A stretch of DNA of 64,000 nt, taken from positions 4,836,001-4,900,000 of the forward strand of contig NC_134767.1 in the NCBI RefSeq assembly GCF_050436995.1. The letters are read 5' to 3'. Shown piece by piece: positions 37,863-52,700 of the stretch. The position numbers were made by a program, and so were the translations under genes. Numbering within the stretch: position 1 is the stretch's first letter; every line of letters begins with the position of its first letter. The notes under the pieces are model-generated. The model worked only from the letters and a program-made list of their open reading frames with translations. It searched no databases and was not told the DNA's origin. This stretch comes from Anticarsia gemmatalis (taxonomy: Eukaryota > Arthropoda > Insecta > Lepidoptera > Erebidae).

Positions 37863-40800
37863 CGTAAAAGAATAACAATTATTATGAATATTTTTTAGGA
37901 AGTGTACAGGAGTACTAAGATGATTTTTGAAAGATCAGCAATAAAAATGCTGTAAAAACGGAAAAACCAAAGTCCACGCAGAGTACAGTCCAGTAAATAA
38001 CGTAATGATGCTTTGTAGCAGTCACTACTTAAATGCTCCAAATACACACATGCATTCTGCAATAAACATTTCAAAATTGATTTCTCAAACAATAACATCT
38101 CATAATTAATATTATAGCGAGCATTAATTGATAGGAGATGTATTTAAACAGTCGGTGTCACGAATTCGCTCCACATTCTACATGGATACTTAATACATTG
38201 TAGTTTGGACTGGTGTTACGTAACACGTGGTTATGACATAGTGGAACGCGGAAGCGGCTAGCGGAGCGATTCATTAGAACTGAAATGTGATATTTCTCCT
38301 AATGTGGTTGTGATTGATACATACTAATAAACTAGTCGGCCCATGCGACACCGCTTTGTTAAAAACTTAGCTTATGTATAAATTCAGTAGCGTAATTCTT
38401 TACAGTCGGTACTGCCGAGTATCGAGAGCTTGCCATTTAAAATGTACCTACTGCAAAAATAGTTCCTTCGAAGCCCGCTCGAATTGATGATCAGTTTTTC
38501 ATACAAAATTTGTCGATAGCTAGCTGTTTGTCGATAACGGTATAGAATGCTTAATTTCCTTAAAATCATTTAGGGGATTAGTAAAGAAGGTAACAGACTT
38601 TCGCATTTAAAACGTAGTGATGCGTTATGGGATAAATTAGATGTATAATAATGCGATATTTGGTCTGTCTGCAACAACTTTACTATAAAACAAATGTTTC
38701 AATTAGTTGAAGATTAACGCCAGGCGTAGATTATAATTTATCTTTCAAAATTTAACATACTACTACGTGTTGTTGTATAGAAGTGAAATATTAACTGTTA
38801 TTTATCTTATTCAATTTATATTACAAGTTTTCTTATGATATAAGTATTAGTTAAAATCTATCTATTTGGTCAATTGAGTTTATGCAGATATTACGCATTT
38901 TCGTCGATAAATATCTACTAACGTACATAAGAAGCTGCGTTTTGATTGTTTGTTATGTGAGGATATTTTAGCATTTTGTAGTGTAATACTAAGTAGATAT
39001 CGGTAATTATCAGATTCTTCATTCAACTGTCAGACGAAACGTGCCAGAGCCCTTTTTATTGTCTCACTTATTTCTGCCGTAACCATGTTATAATAATTCT
39101 TGCTATGCATATGTAAGTTCATAAGACAAATAGGCAATGTTATAGTTAACACTTCTTCGTCATACCATTCAACGACATTAATTTCAGCTTTTCTCACTTC
39201 AGGCTACGGGATGTATGCAAGTACACATCACATTATTATTATGCAAATTGAAATGCATTCCTATTATACCATTTAATTTCTTCATCATTTAAAATGCCAA
39301 TATATTATAAATGATGCGACTTAAATAATAAATCAATAAACTTAAATCATATGCCAAGGTAACGAGTACTATCTAAAAACGTCATATAATTTTGCATTTC
39401 TATTGTAGAACCCTGGCATTTTGGAAAGGACATCACATAATTGCTTTGGACTACAAATAAAAAAAAATTACAATATTTTTTTGGAAATGTAAAGGTTTAT
39501 TATTATACTAATACAGACAAAACGTCTTTGAAAATATTTTGAATTTAAATTTATTTCTTTCATCCGCTAAATTTTGTTTAATAAGTCCCTAACCTTGATT
39601 TAAGTAAGTGAGCTCAGTGCGGACTTGTTATCCAATATAATCGGTATCACAGTTCGAATCCCATTGCGAAAAAGAACCGTTCACTTAAAGACGTAACTGT
39701 AGGTATTTAGGATTAACTAATAATGTCTTGCGGATCCACACATGTTCAAAATAAAAAAATATATTTGAGACTGATTGTATGCTTATACGTTGTTATTCTA
39801 GACTTTGACTAACGAGGCAACATAATAATTATCTTAAGTATTCATTATATTCTATATTAATTGCGCAATTTCCTCTCACGGCTATAAATTATAACACTAA
39901 TAAACTTTCAAGATTACGTTCGAAGACACTGCGTTAACAAATAATATTAACAGGATGCCAGATCTTGTTTGACAATTAAAACACATTTAGTTTTAATAAT
40001 ACATCTATCTTTTTAACAACTGTCGTAAAGACAAGAGCGCAAAATAATGACTTATTAGCAAATACCAACAGCTACAGATACATTGCTTTGTTCGGTCAGG
40101 CAGGACGCTAACTTGAAATAAAATGAGACTCCTAAATACGCAAAATGTGTTAGGATAAGCCAAAAAAATACTATTAGTTATATTTCAATAACATGGTACC
40201 TACCGATATCATATCATGACTATAAAACAGTAAGATTCCATTCTAATACATGCACTTCAGGCGTAAAACGCTCTTGTATCTTTGAACATAATATACTAGG
40301 ACTATAGACGTTAAAACTTGAAACACTGAATTAATGCTCATTGTCTTACTTAGAATGTAGACTGATTCATAGCCACAATGTGCTATCCCAACAAACATCG
40401 AAATACTATAATTTAACGCTCTACATCACTACATAGCATAAAGCAAAGTCGCTTCCCGCGTCTGTCCCTATGCTCAGATCTCTTAAACTGCGCAACGGAA
40501 TTTGATGCGGTTTTTAACAGATATGGTAATTTAAGAGGAAGGTGTACGTGTAAAAGTTGTAAAGGTTTTAGAAAAATAACTGCTCAAACCAGACAAAGCT
40601 CGGAGGCCACTAGTCAAACAATAATCTTAAAAACTTAACAAACAAACAAACATAACGATCTTTTTTAAAGAAATTCCGATCATAATCTCGAGTTGCACTT
40701 TTAATTATTTTTATTGTACTGTTTTTAAGAGGAAGTATTTAAAAGTGGCCGAGTGAGAGCCAATTACGGGCGGTCGATAATTTGTTGTAATGAGCTAAAG

Positions 40801-43800
40801 GGTAGCAAAGGTTAAGTGTGTATTTAGTGTGAAGCTGTCAGTTGAAATGAACTCTAAATCACGACACGTAATCTTGGTTTAAAGGCTAGTTGAGACATTG
40901 CAAAGTAAAATTATTGTAAGTAAAAGTAATTAATTAAACTGGCAGTTAAATGTGTGATTGACGTTTTGTTGAGGACCGTATCTTTCTTCTCATTATACTA
41001 ACCACGATTTTTTTCTTTACAGTACTAGTTCAGATTAGCGTCATCTGAAGATATCTCTAGACTTGTTCATCTACGAAAAAAAATGTATTTTCTGATATTT
41101 TTTTAAGAAATCAAATCATAATTATTTATTTGCGAGAAAAGTGGTAGAATTAGGTATATAATGATATTAAATTATCATTAATTCATGTAAGTTTATATGT
41201 AGGTACCTAGTTAATAATTTATTCATGCTACTTCAAACAGTTTTGGCAGCATAAATTTATATCTAGTTAATTCATATTCGTTCGGAAATTAGGTCTAGCA
41301 ACTTTAAATCTAAATTATTTGCTAATGCTTAATACAAAATCAAGTGTGGTAATAACCATACGAGCATTTTTTTCATCTTCGTAATAAATTCATCAATCAT
41401 AATTAAGCATAAATTAATGTACCGATCTGAATTTAAAGCATTAGAAAGGTCAAGAGTAAAATGTGTTCAATTTAATAGTGACTTTGAATTATGTTAATTC
41501 AATTAATGCAACTGCAACTTGTACTACTAAAAATGTGTAAGAGTAAAACCAGTCTTCTATAAAGCAAAATTTTACCTGCAATAATAACGAAAAACTAAAT
41601 TATTCAAAATAAACTAAAACGATCACTCTTTGTCAGGAGTTACTTGTCAGCTGTTCTCATTGGTCTACCTTCCAAACTAGTAAAAAAATCACTCTTTGTA
41701 TAAATGACAGCATGGAAACTAAATGAAAAAAAATAATTGTTTTGATTTTGAAAGTATAAAAAATAATTGTATTTATTCAAACGCTTTCAATTAGCCCCTT
41801 TATGTTATTCATGTCCGCATTTCATAGTAAAAAAAAATACTCAACAATTAATTTTTCAATAAACTCCATATTACTCGCATAAAACTTTCGATTTCGACAC
41901 TGCTTTTATTCCACTCATGTCAAGTTCCTTCACACCTTAGAAACCCCACATTATATTTAACTAGTACGACAAAAAGCAACAAAACTCACGCCTACATTAA
42001 TTGCCTTGTTTCACAACTTGTATCATACACGTAACGCTATATCATATTTTTATTATTCTTATTCGAGTACGCAGTATGTAGCGAACACCTAATTACTTTC
42101 ATGTAGGTAATTATTTTGATTATGTAACTAGAAAACTAGTTTTAATACCCTTAGGCAGTGTGAGAGTAGAGATGATTTCAAAAATAATTACGTGACCTAT
42201 TTTTTTACTTTAACAAATACAAACAGTGGGTTATAATAAGGCAGATAACGACAATAGGTTAATAATGCATTTAACTCAGACTTCATTTGCATTTAACCAG
42301 TTTTCCTCAAAAAAGATATTAAATTTTGTGTATTTTTAAAGTTTCATAACTTAATAGAGAGCCTTGACGTGCACTATTTATCAATATAATAATCAATAAT
42401 TGTTTAGATTTCAGAAACAGACCTCCGTCAGCTACATTAGTCTTCTGGTCCTTGATGTTCTAAAGTACAATATGAATTTTGTATATCTCCGCCAGTCATG
42501 AACCTTCCATACAAGGCTCTCTACAAAGTTGTAGACTAAGTTATAAACTGCTTGATTCCTTAATACACTGTAGCACATTAGTCGTAGCCTAATTATTTGC
42601 TCTGTGGTTCGCACTATCTAGGCATTTATCAGCATACCTTTCAGTCTGAGATAAACATCTGTAGAATTATCTAGAGCAACGCTACAGCAAGAAAACCTAT
42701 AAAATTCAGTACTTTGAAACAATCCTTTATGAATGCCATACAAAAACTACGCGCTATCTTTATTACCATCGGATTAAAGTAGGCATTGGAATTTTTCTAT
42801 ATGCAATTAGATTGAAAAGTCTAATACCTGCAAGATTATTGTGAGAAAATTACCTTCAGTAAAGTAACGGGAAATGTGGCTTAGTATTTGTTACGTTGGT
42901 TTAAAAGTACGCATGATGAGGTGACGATGTGAATGGATAACCTTTCGCTAATCTCGTGGGAAGTGTGTGATTACTGAGACTAAAGGATTTAATCTTCTGT
43001 GAGGTCATCGGGATCGCAGGTGCTAGGAATGAGGACTACAGTCGACACTACTGGTGTGAATCTTTATATTAGTTGGTAGATTTTTATGCGTATACAAAAT
43101 GCATTAAACACGAAACATTGTAACGTAAAATTTTTGCTAGAATCTCATGTATCCGAACGGCGTACCTGTCAGCTCATCCAGCACCCTGCTAGTCGTGTAG
43201 TGTTGGTTAAAATGGAATGTGGCCATATTTTCGGCTGGAAATATTTGACCTAGGTGCCTTATAATAAAAATCGGTTACAAGTTGAATTGCTTATTGCTTG
43301 CTCTCTTTTTAAACACTTATTTCTTCGTGGCTTTTTTACATAAAGGTTCGTAGACCAATCAAATTCTGATTTTAACTCTTGGTGACACGAAACATACTAA
43401 TTTTACATTTAAAAGATACAGATTCTAGACTGATTTAAAACTCCTACACGTCAATATTTATGACCGAAAAGCTGACTGGAGAAGATTAATTCTAGATTAT
43501 ATTAGATACTTAGTAACCACCCACACACTGACTTTATAACATTACACAACAAAGCTTCTTAAACACAGATAGCATCAATGCCTCCTAAATATAAGTAATA
43601 AATGATCAAAGAGCTATAATCAGACTAACTCTAAACCTAGATGTTGTGCAAGTAATTACAAGGTCCGATCAACCTTTCATTGCTAATAACTTTGTGTAAT
43701 CATTCAACAACGCAACATTCATATTGATTGTTTTATTTAACACAAGTCTATTACGACTTTGCCTAATATATGCATTATAAACGAGTTTATATGAATTCAC

Positions 43801-44441
43801 ATTTTTTTAAATATACCTATTGGTAATACTTAGTTAATATAATTATTTATTTACACTCATATTGTCTACATCTATTATTTATTTGTACACCCTTTCTCAA
43901 CTCACACCTTCACAACAATCTCTGCATCACCCCAAGGTAGACTCGCAGAAAATGTCCCTGGCATTCAGTCCGCCTTTATACAGCTGTGTATATAAAGTTT
44001 AAGATAAATAAAGGCAAACTGGAGATGTTTTTTGAAAATATGGTTTGTTGAATACACGTCGCGATGGTGTTCCACTTACCAATTTCCATGTCCGCAGATT
44101 TTTATATCTCCAGTTTTTCTGTTTATAGATAAGTGTTGGATAACCTAACCGTTGGATAAAGTGAAAGCAAATGTATAAAAACTATAAATTCAATCTGATA
44201 CTTATTGAACTGAACCGATATTTATTCAAAAGTGGTGAAACCGAGGCTTATCAATAAAAGTCGCAATCTTTTATTTATAAAGAACTGTCAAGATCATATT
44301 ACACTGTTCCCTTACGAGCAGATAATAATTAAATCAATACACATAACATATTAATTAAAGAATCGAGTGATATAATAATACAAGAAGCCGTTCAACCTTT
44401 AAATATATTTACATTTACGTCACAAAGAAGTTTATTTAAAA
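37863..44441. other. Non-coding DNA
   Basis: A long AT-rich stretch without a convincing gene. It contains a short Helitron-like start at 38333 (A|CTAGTCGGCCCATGCGAC) and a tRNA-like SINE head near 39.6 kb (listed separately). Confidence 0.4.
39603..39690 (+). repeat. tRNA-like SINE head
   Basis: A good B-box (AGTTCGAATCCC, 39651-39662) lies downstream of an imperfect A-box region (TGAGCTCAGTGCGG). No tRNA cloverleaf acceptor stem forms, so it is read as a SINE remnant. Confidence 0.5.
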
Positions 44442-44670
44442 CTAGCAGTCCGGCCTGACTTCGTCCGGGTATAATGCAATTTTATCTCGTTGATTCCATG
44501 CCAATGGGAATTTTGATCCCATCGATCCCTTACAAACTTTGTCCTGACATTTCCAAACATATAAAAAGAACACAAATAATTATCTTATTTGGTATTGGTA
44601 TTAGTTGTTCAAATAAGTTAGGCGCATACATACATTTCCGTGATAAGTACATTTTCATTTATATATAAGA
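44442..44670 (-). mobile_element. Helitron-like repeat, family 5
   Basis: A|CTAGCAGTCCGGCCTGACTT opens the reverse-oriented element at 44442, and TTTATATATAAGA|T closes it at 44670. The A|...|T setting without duplication fits a Helitron. The 64-codon frame over it is not a gene. Confidence 0.65.
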
Positions 44671-44671
44671 T

Positions 44672-46558
44672 TAATGATTACCTAAAACGATGTGTCACGT
44701 GATAATCAGAATTAATTTATTATTACGATTCTTACAAAGACGTTTCTTATTTAAATGAGCTTACTCACGACATAATTGTACACACAGTTTTGGTAAAAGT
44801 GGAAGTTTTTAAGATAAAGAACCCAATTTTAAATTCCGGCTTACTATTTTGCTTGGAAACGGTATTTAAGTAAATATTATGGAGATTTTATCCTTTTTAT
44901 TAATTAAAATAGATCAGTTTGTTGAGTTTCGCAATAAATCAGACTGTTAGGTTTAATAAGGAAGGTAGAATGCTGTGCAAATTAATATTATATGATAATA
45001 ATCTTCATACAACTAAAGGGTACTCAACCTTAGCAATATAATAAAGTTATGTAGAGCATTTAATTGAATAATTGTTGGAAATTATATTGGTTAGTGTTTT
45101 ACCGGAAATTAGCAATTTCAATTATAACAATTAGAGTCTATACAATTATTCACTACATAAGCAAAGGACAAAAAATGTAGAGAGATGCTTCGTTATATTT
45201 CGTATAAATAAAGCTATCACAAATAAAATTTATTATACCACTTATTTTGTCAAACTTTTTTATAGACGAGTAAAGAAATCTCCACATCAATCATACAAAA
45301 TTACCAACTCTCCTTATTTCCATTCATTCCTCAACGCGGTTTCATCGCAGTATTCTCCGATCAGTAGCTTTATACTAACTAAAACTAATATTTACAATAC
45401 ACGTCAATATAATATACATACTTACTTATCTAACATGGTCTCAGTTATACAACAAGTCCATACATTTGACATAACAAACGATTTGCAAAGATTGTTGTAT
45501 TTGGGTCATTCAATATTCATATGCTACTCATTTCCCGTAATTCTTGTAGGGCGGTACAAGACCAAACACAATCATTATTAATATTAATTAGGTATAAAAT
45601 TGGCGAGCGAGTGAATTAACAGTCAGTTCTTGAACACAGTTATGTAGCCGGCCGAATAACTCAGAATACTTACGTAACGTAAAAGTGGAACATATTTTTG
45701 CAAAGACGCATATTTTATTAAAATTAAACATAATGAAGAAGCATATTTCACTAAAGTTAAGAGTTACAACACTAGAAGTTACAGTTGCCTCTAGTTTAAT
45801 AGTAGTTGTTATATATATTTTGAATATAACGGGCAGTATTAAAAGCGATAGTAAATACATATGAATGTTAGCTTCTGCCCGCGACTTCTCCCACGTGAAG
45901 AGATTCCCCGTGATAAAAGTATCCTGTATGTTAATCAAGGTTATAAACTATATGTGTACCGAATTTCATGAAAATCCGTTCAGTAGTGTTCGCCTGAAAA
46001 AGTAAAACATACATTAGTCTTTACAAACTTTCGCATTTATAATATTAGTATTACTTTGAAAATCGAATAGGTGAAAAAAAATCAGAAACACAATAATTTT
46101 TCGTCGTCAGAGCTGGAACATCTACAATTATTATATTATCATTCAACCTAAAAGAACTTTGTAATAATGTCGTTTTAAACAGATTTATTATAGACATCAC
46201 AAAGCAAATAAGATGTTACAAGAAACTTAAGGTTTAAAAAAAACAGTGTGAAGTTAAATTACAGTAGATAATATTTAAAATAAGCAATTATCATAAAACG
46301 TTAGTGATCTAACACAATATCAACGTTATGCATCTTGACTCACAAGTATTCAACATCATGAAATTATAATTGTTTTTTAAAAGCAAGTAATTGGTTTTAC
46401 GATTAAATTATGAAATGAGAACAAACAAATTATTCAGTTATTATAGATAAATCAAATATAATTATTGACAAGTGCCTTTCTTTATTTGCCGACTATTATG
46501 ATTATTACTTTGATATTCTTTTGAAAGTTATTTCTTTTATGGCCTTAAGATAAAAATA
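44672..46558. other. Non-coding DNA with one Helitron-like repeat
   Basis: 45869-46052 is a reverse-oriented family 4 repeat (CTTCTGCCCGCGACTTCTCC, GAATTTCATGAAAATCCG, TTTATAATATTAGTA). Nothing else was recognised. Confidence 0.5.
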
Positions 46559-46790
46559 AGCAGCGATAGCCGAGTGGCGTAAGTTGTCACCTCTCACGAA
46601 CGTCGAATTATGTGCGTATTAGAAATAATTAACACTTGTTCCAACAGTGGTGGAAAACATCGTGTTGAATCCTTGCATGCATTTTCTTGAGTGCTTGCAA
46701 AAGGTCTCCAACCCGCACAACCAGACCAGCGTGTAGATATGGACTCATTTTCTGAACTCTCCCTCAAATTGGGAGAAGAACCTTGGTTTT
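46559..46790 (+). repeat. tRNA-derived SINE, family B, internal deletion
   Basis: AGCGATAGCCGAGTGGCG opens with a perfect A-box (TAGCCGAGTGG, 46567-46577). Relative to the copy at 49.45 kb about 35 nt are missing and the B-box is lost. CACTTGTTCCAACAGTGG, ACCAGACCAGCGTG and CAAATTGGGAGAAG mark the body. It is unlikely to be transcribed by Pol III on its own. Confidence 0.78.
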
Positions 46791-47214
46791 TTTTTGCCAA
46801 ACAGTGGGTAAAAAAAGATTTAGAAAATTCGCAGACTGACCTATAACATATGCCAATCGTAATTTATACAAATGCGAATTTATACATGACCGAGCTAGGT
46901 CAAAACGATGATCATATAATTTTGCCATGTTCCGATAATCCTTAATTACTTGTTAACAGAAACTTATATCACTTACGAAAGTTGTTTTTGATAAACAAAT
47001 ATACTGCGTGCAAGATCGGTAGCACGATATCTTTTGATCTTGTCTCTTTAGTGTCATGTGTTTAACATTTGCATTTAAAATTACTGTCTGTAGGGACATG
47101 GAGCTGCCACTTTAAAAATCTGAAATGACCTTTGTAGCACGGTTAGTAATTTATCCATTTGTTGATTACGATTTCGATATTTTCTTATTTATGTCAAAAT
47201 ATTTTCGATATTAG

Positions 47215-47375
47215 CTCAGTTTGGTTACGTGCCTGTCGTTCCACCGGGAACGGCAAATCTGTTGCCATATACCGATATGGCAACAGATTTGCTCGTATAA
47301 CGTGGGACCTACATTATTAACGGCAAGAGGTGGGTGTATTTCGTTTACCTCGTCCTAAACCTTTGGGTGATATTA
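47215..47375 (+). repeat. SINE family C body fragment containing a perfect hairpin
   Basis: GCAACAG...TTGCTCGTATAACGTGGGAC, ACCTACATTATTAACGGC and GGTGGGTGTATTTCG match the family C body. At 47253-47270 and 47275-47292 there is a perfect 18-bp inverted repeat with ACCG as spacer. Its right arm is the normal SINE sequence and its left arm an inverted copy. Confidence 0.75.
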
Positions 47376-49029
47376 TGTATGTATGTCATTGTATGTATGT
47401 TTGAACATTGACCAAGCGACTAGGCTATGTGGTTTTGATATAGGACCGGCAGAGGCTTTGAAAACCTTTTGATTTAGTAATTATAATGATTGTGGATTTA
47501 TTTTACAGAGGCAAGCAGTAATTACTTTAATTTATTACTCAAAGTAATAAACTTCTGCCTTATTACGAATGAGATAATAAAACAGCTCCACATATTGTTC
47601 GCTTTAAATTCTTAAGCAGTAATGTAGAATGCGCAACGAGTTATTACTGCGCATCTACGCTCCGGCGGCTTATCGTAAATCACTGATTTCATAGATCTTC
47701 CTGAATTCACGTGTAATTATTACATCAGTTTACGGTAGGCTGTGAAACTGAATAGATTGATAACTTTAAAAGTAGGCTACTCTTCCTTGACAAGTGAAAA
47801 TGCGAGCGAGTCTTCTTTATAATAGCAGCTCGTTATAGTGAACGTACCTAGATGTTACTCACAAAATTTCTGCAGAAAATGGAAAAAAAGGAAATTATCA
47901 TTATCGTCATCCTAAAAGTGAATAACATTTTATCTCACTTTAACTCATAAATGTTCTGGCCACAATTCATACTGACATGCTTTTTGAACTCGTAAATATC
48001 AGAAAGGGTATTTAACCCTTTACGCGATCAGCTTTTCCTAGAAGAAATAATACAAAGATTTTTCAGCTAACTACAAACTATTTTCGAAAATACTATCAAG
48101 TACCTACAAGTCTACAAACCGCTAAAATGTACTTAAATAAAATAAAACGCGAAGATTCAACCGACTCAAATTGTTAGTGCTAAAACATTTCTACTTTCTA
48201 TAACCACGGATGGTCAAAGCATGTCTGGCGTCAATAACATGTCCAAGTTATGCACGAAGAAACGGTGCCGAAGTTGGTGCAAACATCACAAACTGGGCCA
48301 CTGTCAAATGTTTGACACCAATATAAGTTGGCCAAAAATTCGCACTAATGTGAAGATTATTGCAGCCATCAATCATGAGCAAAAGTGGTTAAGATGGTGT
48401 TTGTGATTGGGAGATAAGGGTTTCGTACCATTTTATCACATCAAATAATAATATTTGGGCGTTTATTTTGTCTATCAAATTATCGCCCAATTTTTGACTC
48501 TATAAGTCGTTTTTCTTCGCTATTAATTTTGAATCATTAACCAAATAATTCTAAGATATTATCTAGCTAAAACCAACAAACAGTGATGCATATTTATTGA
48601 AATAGTAGTAACAAGAAATATCGGTTCTCCTTCAACGACACAGGCTCCTAAAACTGGATTTTACCATAATTGATAGGATCTTCTTTAGAAAATACCTGTC
48701 GACTGGTGCTAAGCCTAATTTATCTGCTGCGACTAATCTGAATACCTAATAAGGTAATCGAATTGTACGTTCACTAAATTGTGGTGCGATTAAACAATCG
48801 CAAGTACAAAACGTTGTTGCAATACCCAAAATTTTAAAGTAATTGTAATTTTGTAATTTTTTCAACCACAGGGGTCGAAATTTTACCTATAAATCAATAA
48901 GCTAACCAAATTGATAAATTATTCACCCATCACACAAGAAACCAAGGATTCACACCCAAAACCAGATAACTCTTCGGAATTATATATGTATAAAAAACAA
49001 ATGTCACTTTCTTAACTAAAGGACTAACT

Positions 49030-49117
49030 GCGGAAACTAGGCTCCAATCCGTTCACGGCCAGCGTGTTGCATTCAAAGCTACTCATTTCGGGGAGAAAAC
49101 CCGTGCCCTTTGAGTGT
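49030..49117 (+). repeat. SINE family B 3' fragment
   Basis: CGGCCAGCGTGTTGCATTCA and CATTTCGGGGAGAAAACCCG match the 3' half of family B. Confidence 0.5.
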
Positions 49118-49447
49118 AAAGAATGAACTAATCTTACAAGAAAAATCTTTGGATTCGAACTCCAACACCTATAGTAATACTACATTTCATAGGGATAGAC
49201 AGCAAAACACAAATACACGAAACTAAAACAATTACATGCACGATACTGAAGCAAATACAAATCAAATCAAGCAAATACATCAGTCACGTGTTGTTACATA
49301 ACACAGCCACGTGCTCCATCTGTGTATTTTCGGAAATCAATTAAAGTAAATTATTTATCCGTAATTGGCGGATATAACTCATTCGATCAATTTTAATGCG
49401 TCTCTAGTTGAATAACATGCTACATAGTTATTTAAAGAGCAGTAAGA

Positions 49448-49725
49448 GCAATGATAGCCGATTGGTTGAAGTTGCACCTCTCACGCAAGTGGCCCAGGGT
49501 TCTTACCCAAGGCAACACTCCAATGACTTTTCGAATTTATGTGTGCATCAGAAATGTATAGATATTTTTCACTTGTTCCAACGGTGTAGGAAAGCATCGA
49601 GCTACCTTGCGTGCCTGAGAGTTCTTTAAAACAGTTCTTAAAAATGTGCAAAGTCCCCGCACTTGGCCAGCGTGGTGGATTCAAGGCCTAACTCTTCCCT
49701 CACTACGGGAGGTGACAAGCAGTGT
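49448..49725 (+). repeat. tRNA-derived SINE, family B, near full length
   Basis: A-box TAGCCGATTGG (49455-49465) and B-box-like GGGTTCTTACCC (49497-49508) lie at tRNA-like distance. The body runs through CACTTGTTCCAACGGTG to GCACTTGGCCAGCGTGG and CTCACTACGGGAGG. The head resembles tRNA-Ser/Leu (GATAGCCGAxTGG). Open frames on both strands here are not genes. Confidence 0.85.
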
Positions 49726-52700
49726 GTGTGGTGCATTAATTTTCCTTTTACGAATGAAAAATACCAAGAAGAACAATCAACGCTACTAACTACTGGTGGG
49801 ATAGAAGTATAGTGAATACCTTCACTATTTTTGTTTAGGCTGCACACGTTTACCTCGAATGAGTATTATTTAATGATAGGCCCAGTAGAAAGTGCGCACG
49901 CGTCGATTCCGGCAGTGGACGGAACTAACGCAGATGGATGTACCTGTCTCTTAACTGATTCTATATCACCACTGCGTTCAACATACTTTATGATAGGCTG
50001 TTTGTATTAGACTAGGCTTGTGTTGTTAATGTCCCAAATCATATTTGTTTCTTTTGAATTTTAATGCTTTGATAATCTGTTTCAACATAATTATTCTTCA
50101 TTATCATTCACTTACTAGGATAGACTAACAAATTAACCATGATGTATTAATTGTGCTATAGCAAGAACATAAAGATATCTACATAGAAATGAAATTTAGA
50201 AACGTACAATAAATTATAATAAAAAAAAATATTTAAGAAATCTGGGTGTCTAGAAAATAATTCACTGTCTCAATGAGGAAACAAGCGTGAAGTTATAAAA
50301 ATAGAACAGAAATTACATTAAGTAATTGGCGAATAGATAATTAAAAATGAGTAAACCGCGCATTTGCAAAAATACGCTTGCAATCTTTTAAAATTATTCC
50401 AAAAATGCGTTCGTGTAATACATTCAGCAACAATACGAACATTTCTTCATTTCATTATTACGATAATGATCATAATATTATGCGTAAATTCCTGTATATT
50501 TTATAACGAACACCGCATCTATTGCGCGGTACAATTAAAATATAATTATGGTCGCCAAATCGAAAGTTTGGTAAGACAAAGACTTTTACGCGCGCTCTAA
50601 ATTCGCCGTTCAATTACTATTATGTATGTAGAAAGTGAGTGTGCACTTATTTTTGTATATCCCATGCATTACTTAACAAGAGAAACAATATCTGGTGTAT
50701 AATTTACATAGAAAATGTAATCATCATGTTCGCCCCCTAACGCCATTATATTAATTGAAGTCAATTAGATGTAGCAATTAAAATCTGCAATGCGTTCATA
50801 GTTTTATAATATTAATGCCAAATTAAAGCCAAAAGACAAATTGCAAAAGAAAGAAAATGTTTGTTTAAGTTTAGCATACAAAATTATCAACATTTCCATC
50901 AATTAACAGTTTCAAAGGCGTGATGCTGTAGTTTCAAAATAGGCAATAATTTCTACTTCTAGAAAAATATTAAATACCCCACAAAGCCAATTTTTTTTAA
51001 CCCAACTTTCCATTATAGACGATCCGTACCTTAAATCGTCGAAGAATATGTTTAGCCTTATTAAGAGTTCAACGCGTTCACATTTATTGCAACATTCGGC
51101 TTTAACGAAAATCTAAAATTCTAACCGGTATTAAAAAAAACCCCAATAGGACTTAGTATACTTGGAATCGTGATCAACAATTGCATTTACCCACGGACCA
51201 CAGAAAAGTCCTAATCCTACTTTCTTTTAATATTAGACTTAATTCTATTTATTCGTCTTTCACGTAAAAACTACTGAACGGATCTTGGTGAAATTTAGCA
51301 CAATATATTTTATAGCCTGGATTACCACCACGTTAAATGACTTTTACCCCGGGAAACCTTTTCATGCGCCGATATTGCAGTCAGAAGCGAGTTAAACATA
51401 AAAAAAATCTGCTGCATTCCATTGAAAACCATTCTTTAAGCGTAAAAGTTAGTCAAAAATCTTTATGCTGGGGTTTTCGTTCAACAAAACACAATCAAAG
51501 TATAGTGATCGCACAGTAGGTCCACCATAATCTAAGAATTTGATTTAACTTATTAGGTTATGAAAGTCGTTGGTGCGTATTACTATTACGTGTTTAATTG
51601 ATCTCGGCTTACTTAACAGCGTAATTAGAATAAATGGAACGTACGCCGTTACTACGGTACGCTTCGTTAACTTACAGATTAACTTTGTAAGTGATTTTTT
51701 GTGTGATTTGTTATGTTTTTTAGACTATAAGTAAGGCTGGAATGAATGGAGGTAATATCTTAGGCAACGAATTCAATCCAATATTTCGAGAATATCTGTA
51801 TGTTTATATATCTGTGTCTTTATTGCTTTTTCTAACATTCTAAAAACGTTACAACAGCGTGGTTTCCGAGTTACTATTTTAAAACTTAAATATCAAATTC
51901 GGATTAAATGAGTTCAAAAGTCGTCAGAAATACAAAAACCTAGTAATTGGGTACATTTAACACAAAATCTTAAATAAAAACCAGTTTCATCTTGATTTAA
52001 ACATTTTACGAAAATAGCTACATCTTAATCTCTCAAAACAAACAAAATGTCTACCGTAAATAAGCATGCCACAAATTCGTGACAATAAAAAACAATAACA
52101 TCAGCAAAACAATGGCATTTCCCTTCGAATTAACCAACTCAAGTCGAAATAGTTTTATTATCTTTTTTCATACGCGTAACATCTAACACTTCCGTCGGCC
52201 CACATCTGAGCAAAAGTGGAACTAACTTGGGATGGCATCATATATCAACCTTGGACAAATATTTTACCACCAACAAACAATTACACAACTCTTATTACTA
52301 TAGCAATAAAGTACAAAATCATTTTAAGAATATTTTAAGTCAGATGCTCGTAAGTTGGTAGACGATGATGCAAAGATTCCTCGTCATGGTGGCTGACCAC
52401 AATGTCCAAAGATATAGTGCTTAAAATAATTAATAAAATACACGCATTTTGCACAAATTGTGCATTAATCGTAGGATAGTTAATGCTCATCGTTTATAAT
52501 TGGTGTTTTGTTGATGTAGATAACATTGTCAGGCTAGTTCACAATAAGTTTATTAAAATTCCCTCGGTTTTAACTTGTGTCCCCTTTGCGAAGTAGCATT
52601 GAGTGTTGAGACCAAACTTCTATTTTTATAATGCAAAGAAGTTATACTTACTAAATAAGTAAACGAATCCAAACTAAGTAGAGCTACTACAATTATAACC

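Noticed and set aside
48221..48406. 61-codon Cys/Trp/Lys-rich frame
   Set aside because: No signal peptide, no conserved cysteine pattern that I recognise, and no splice or promoter context.
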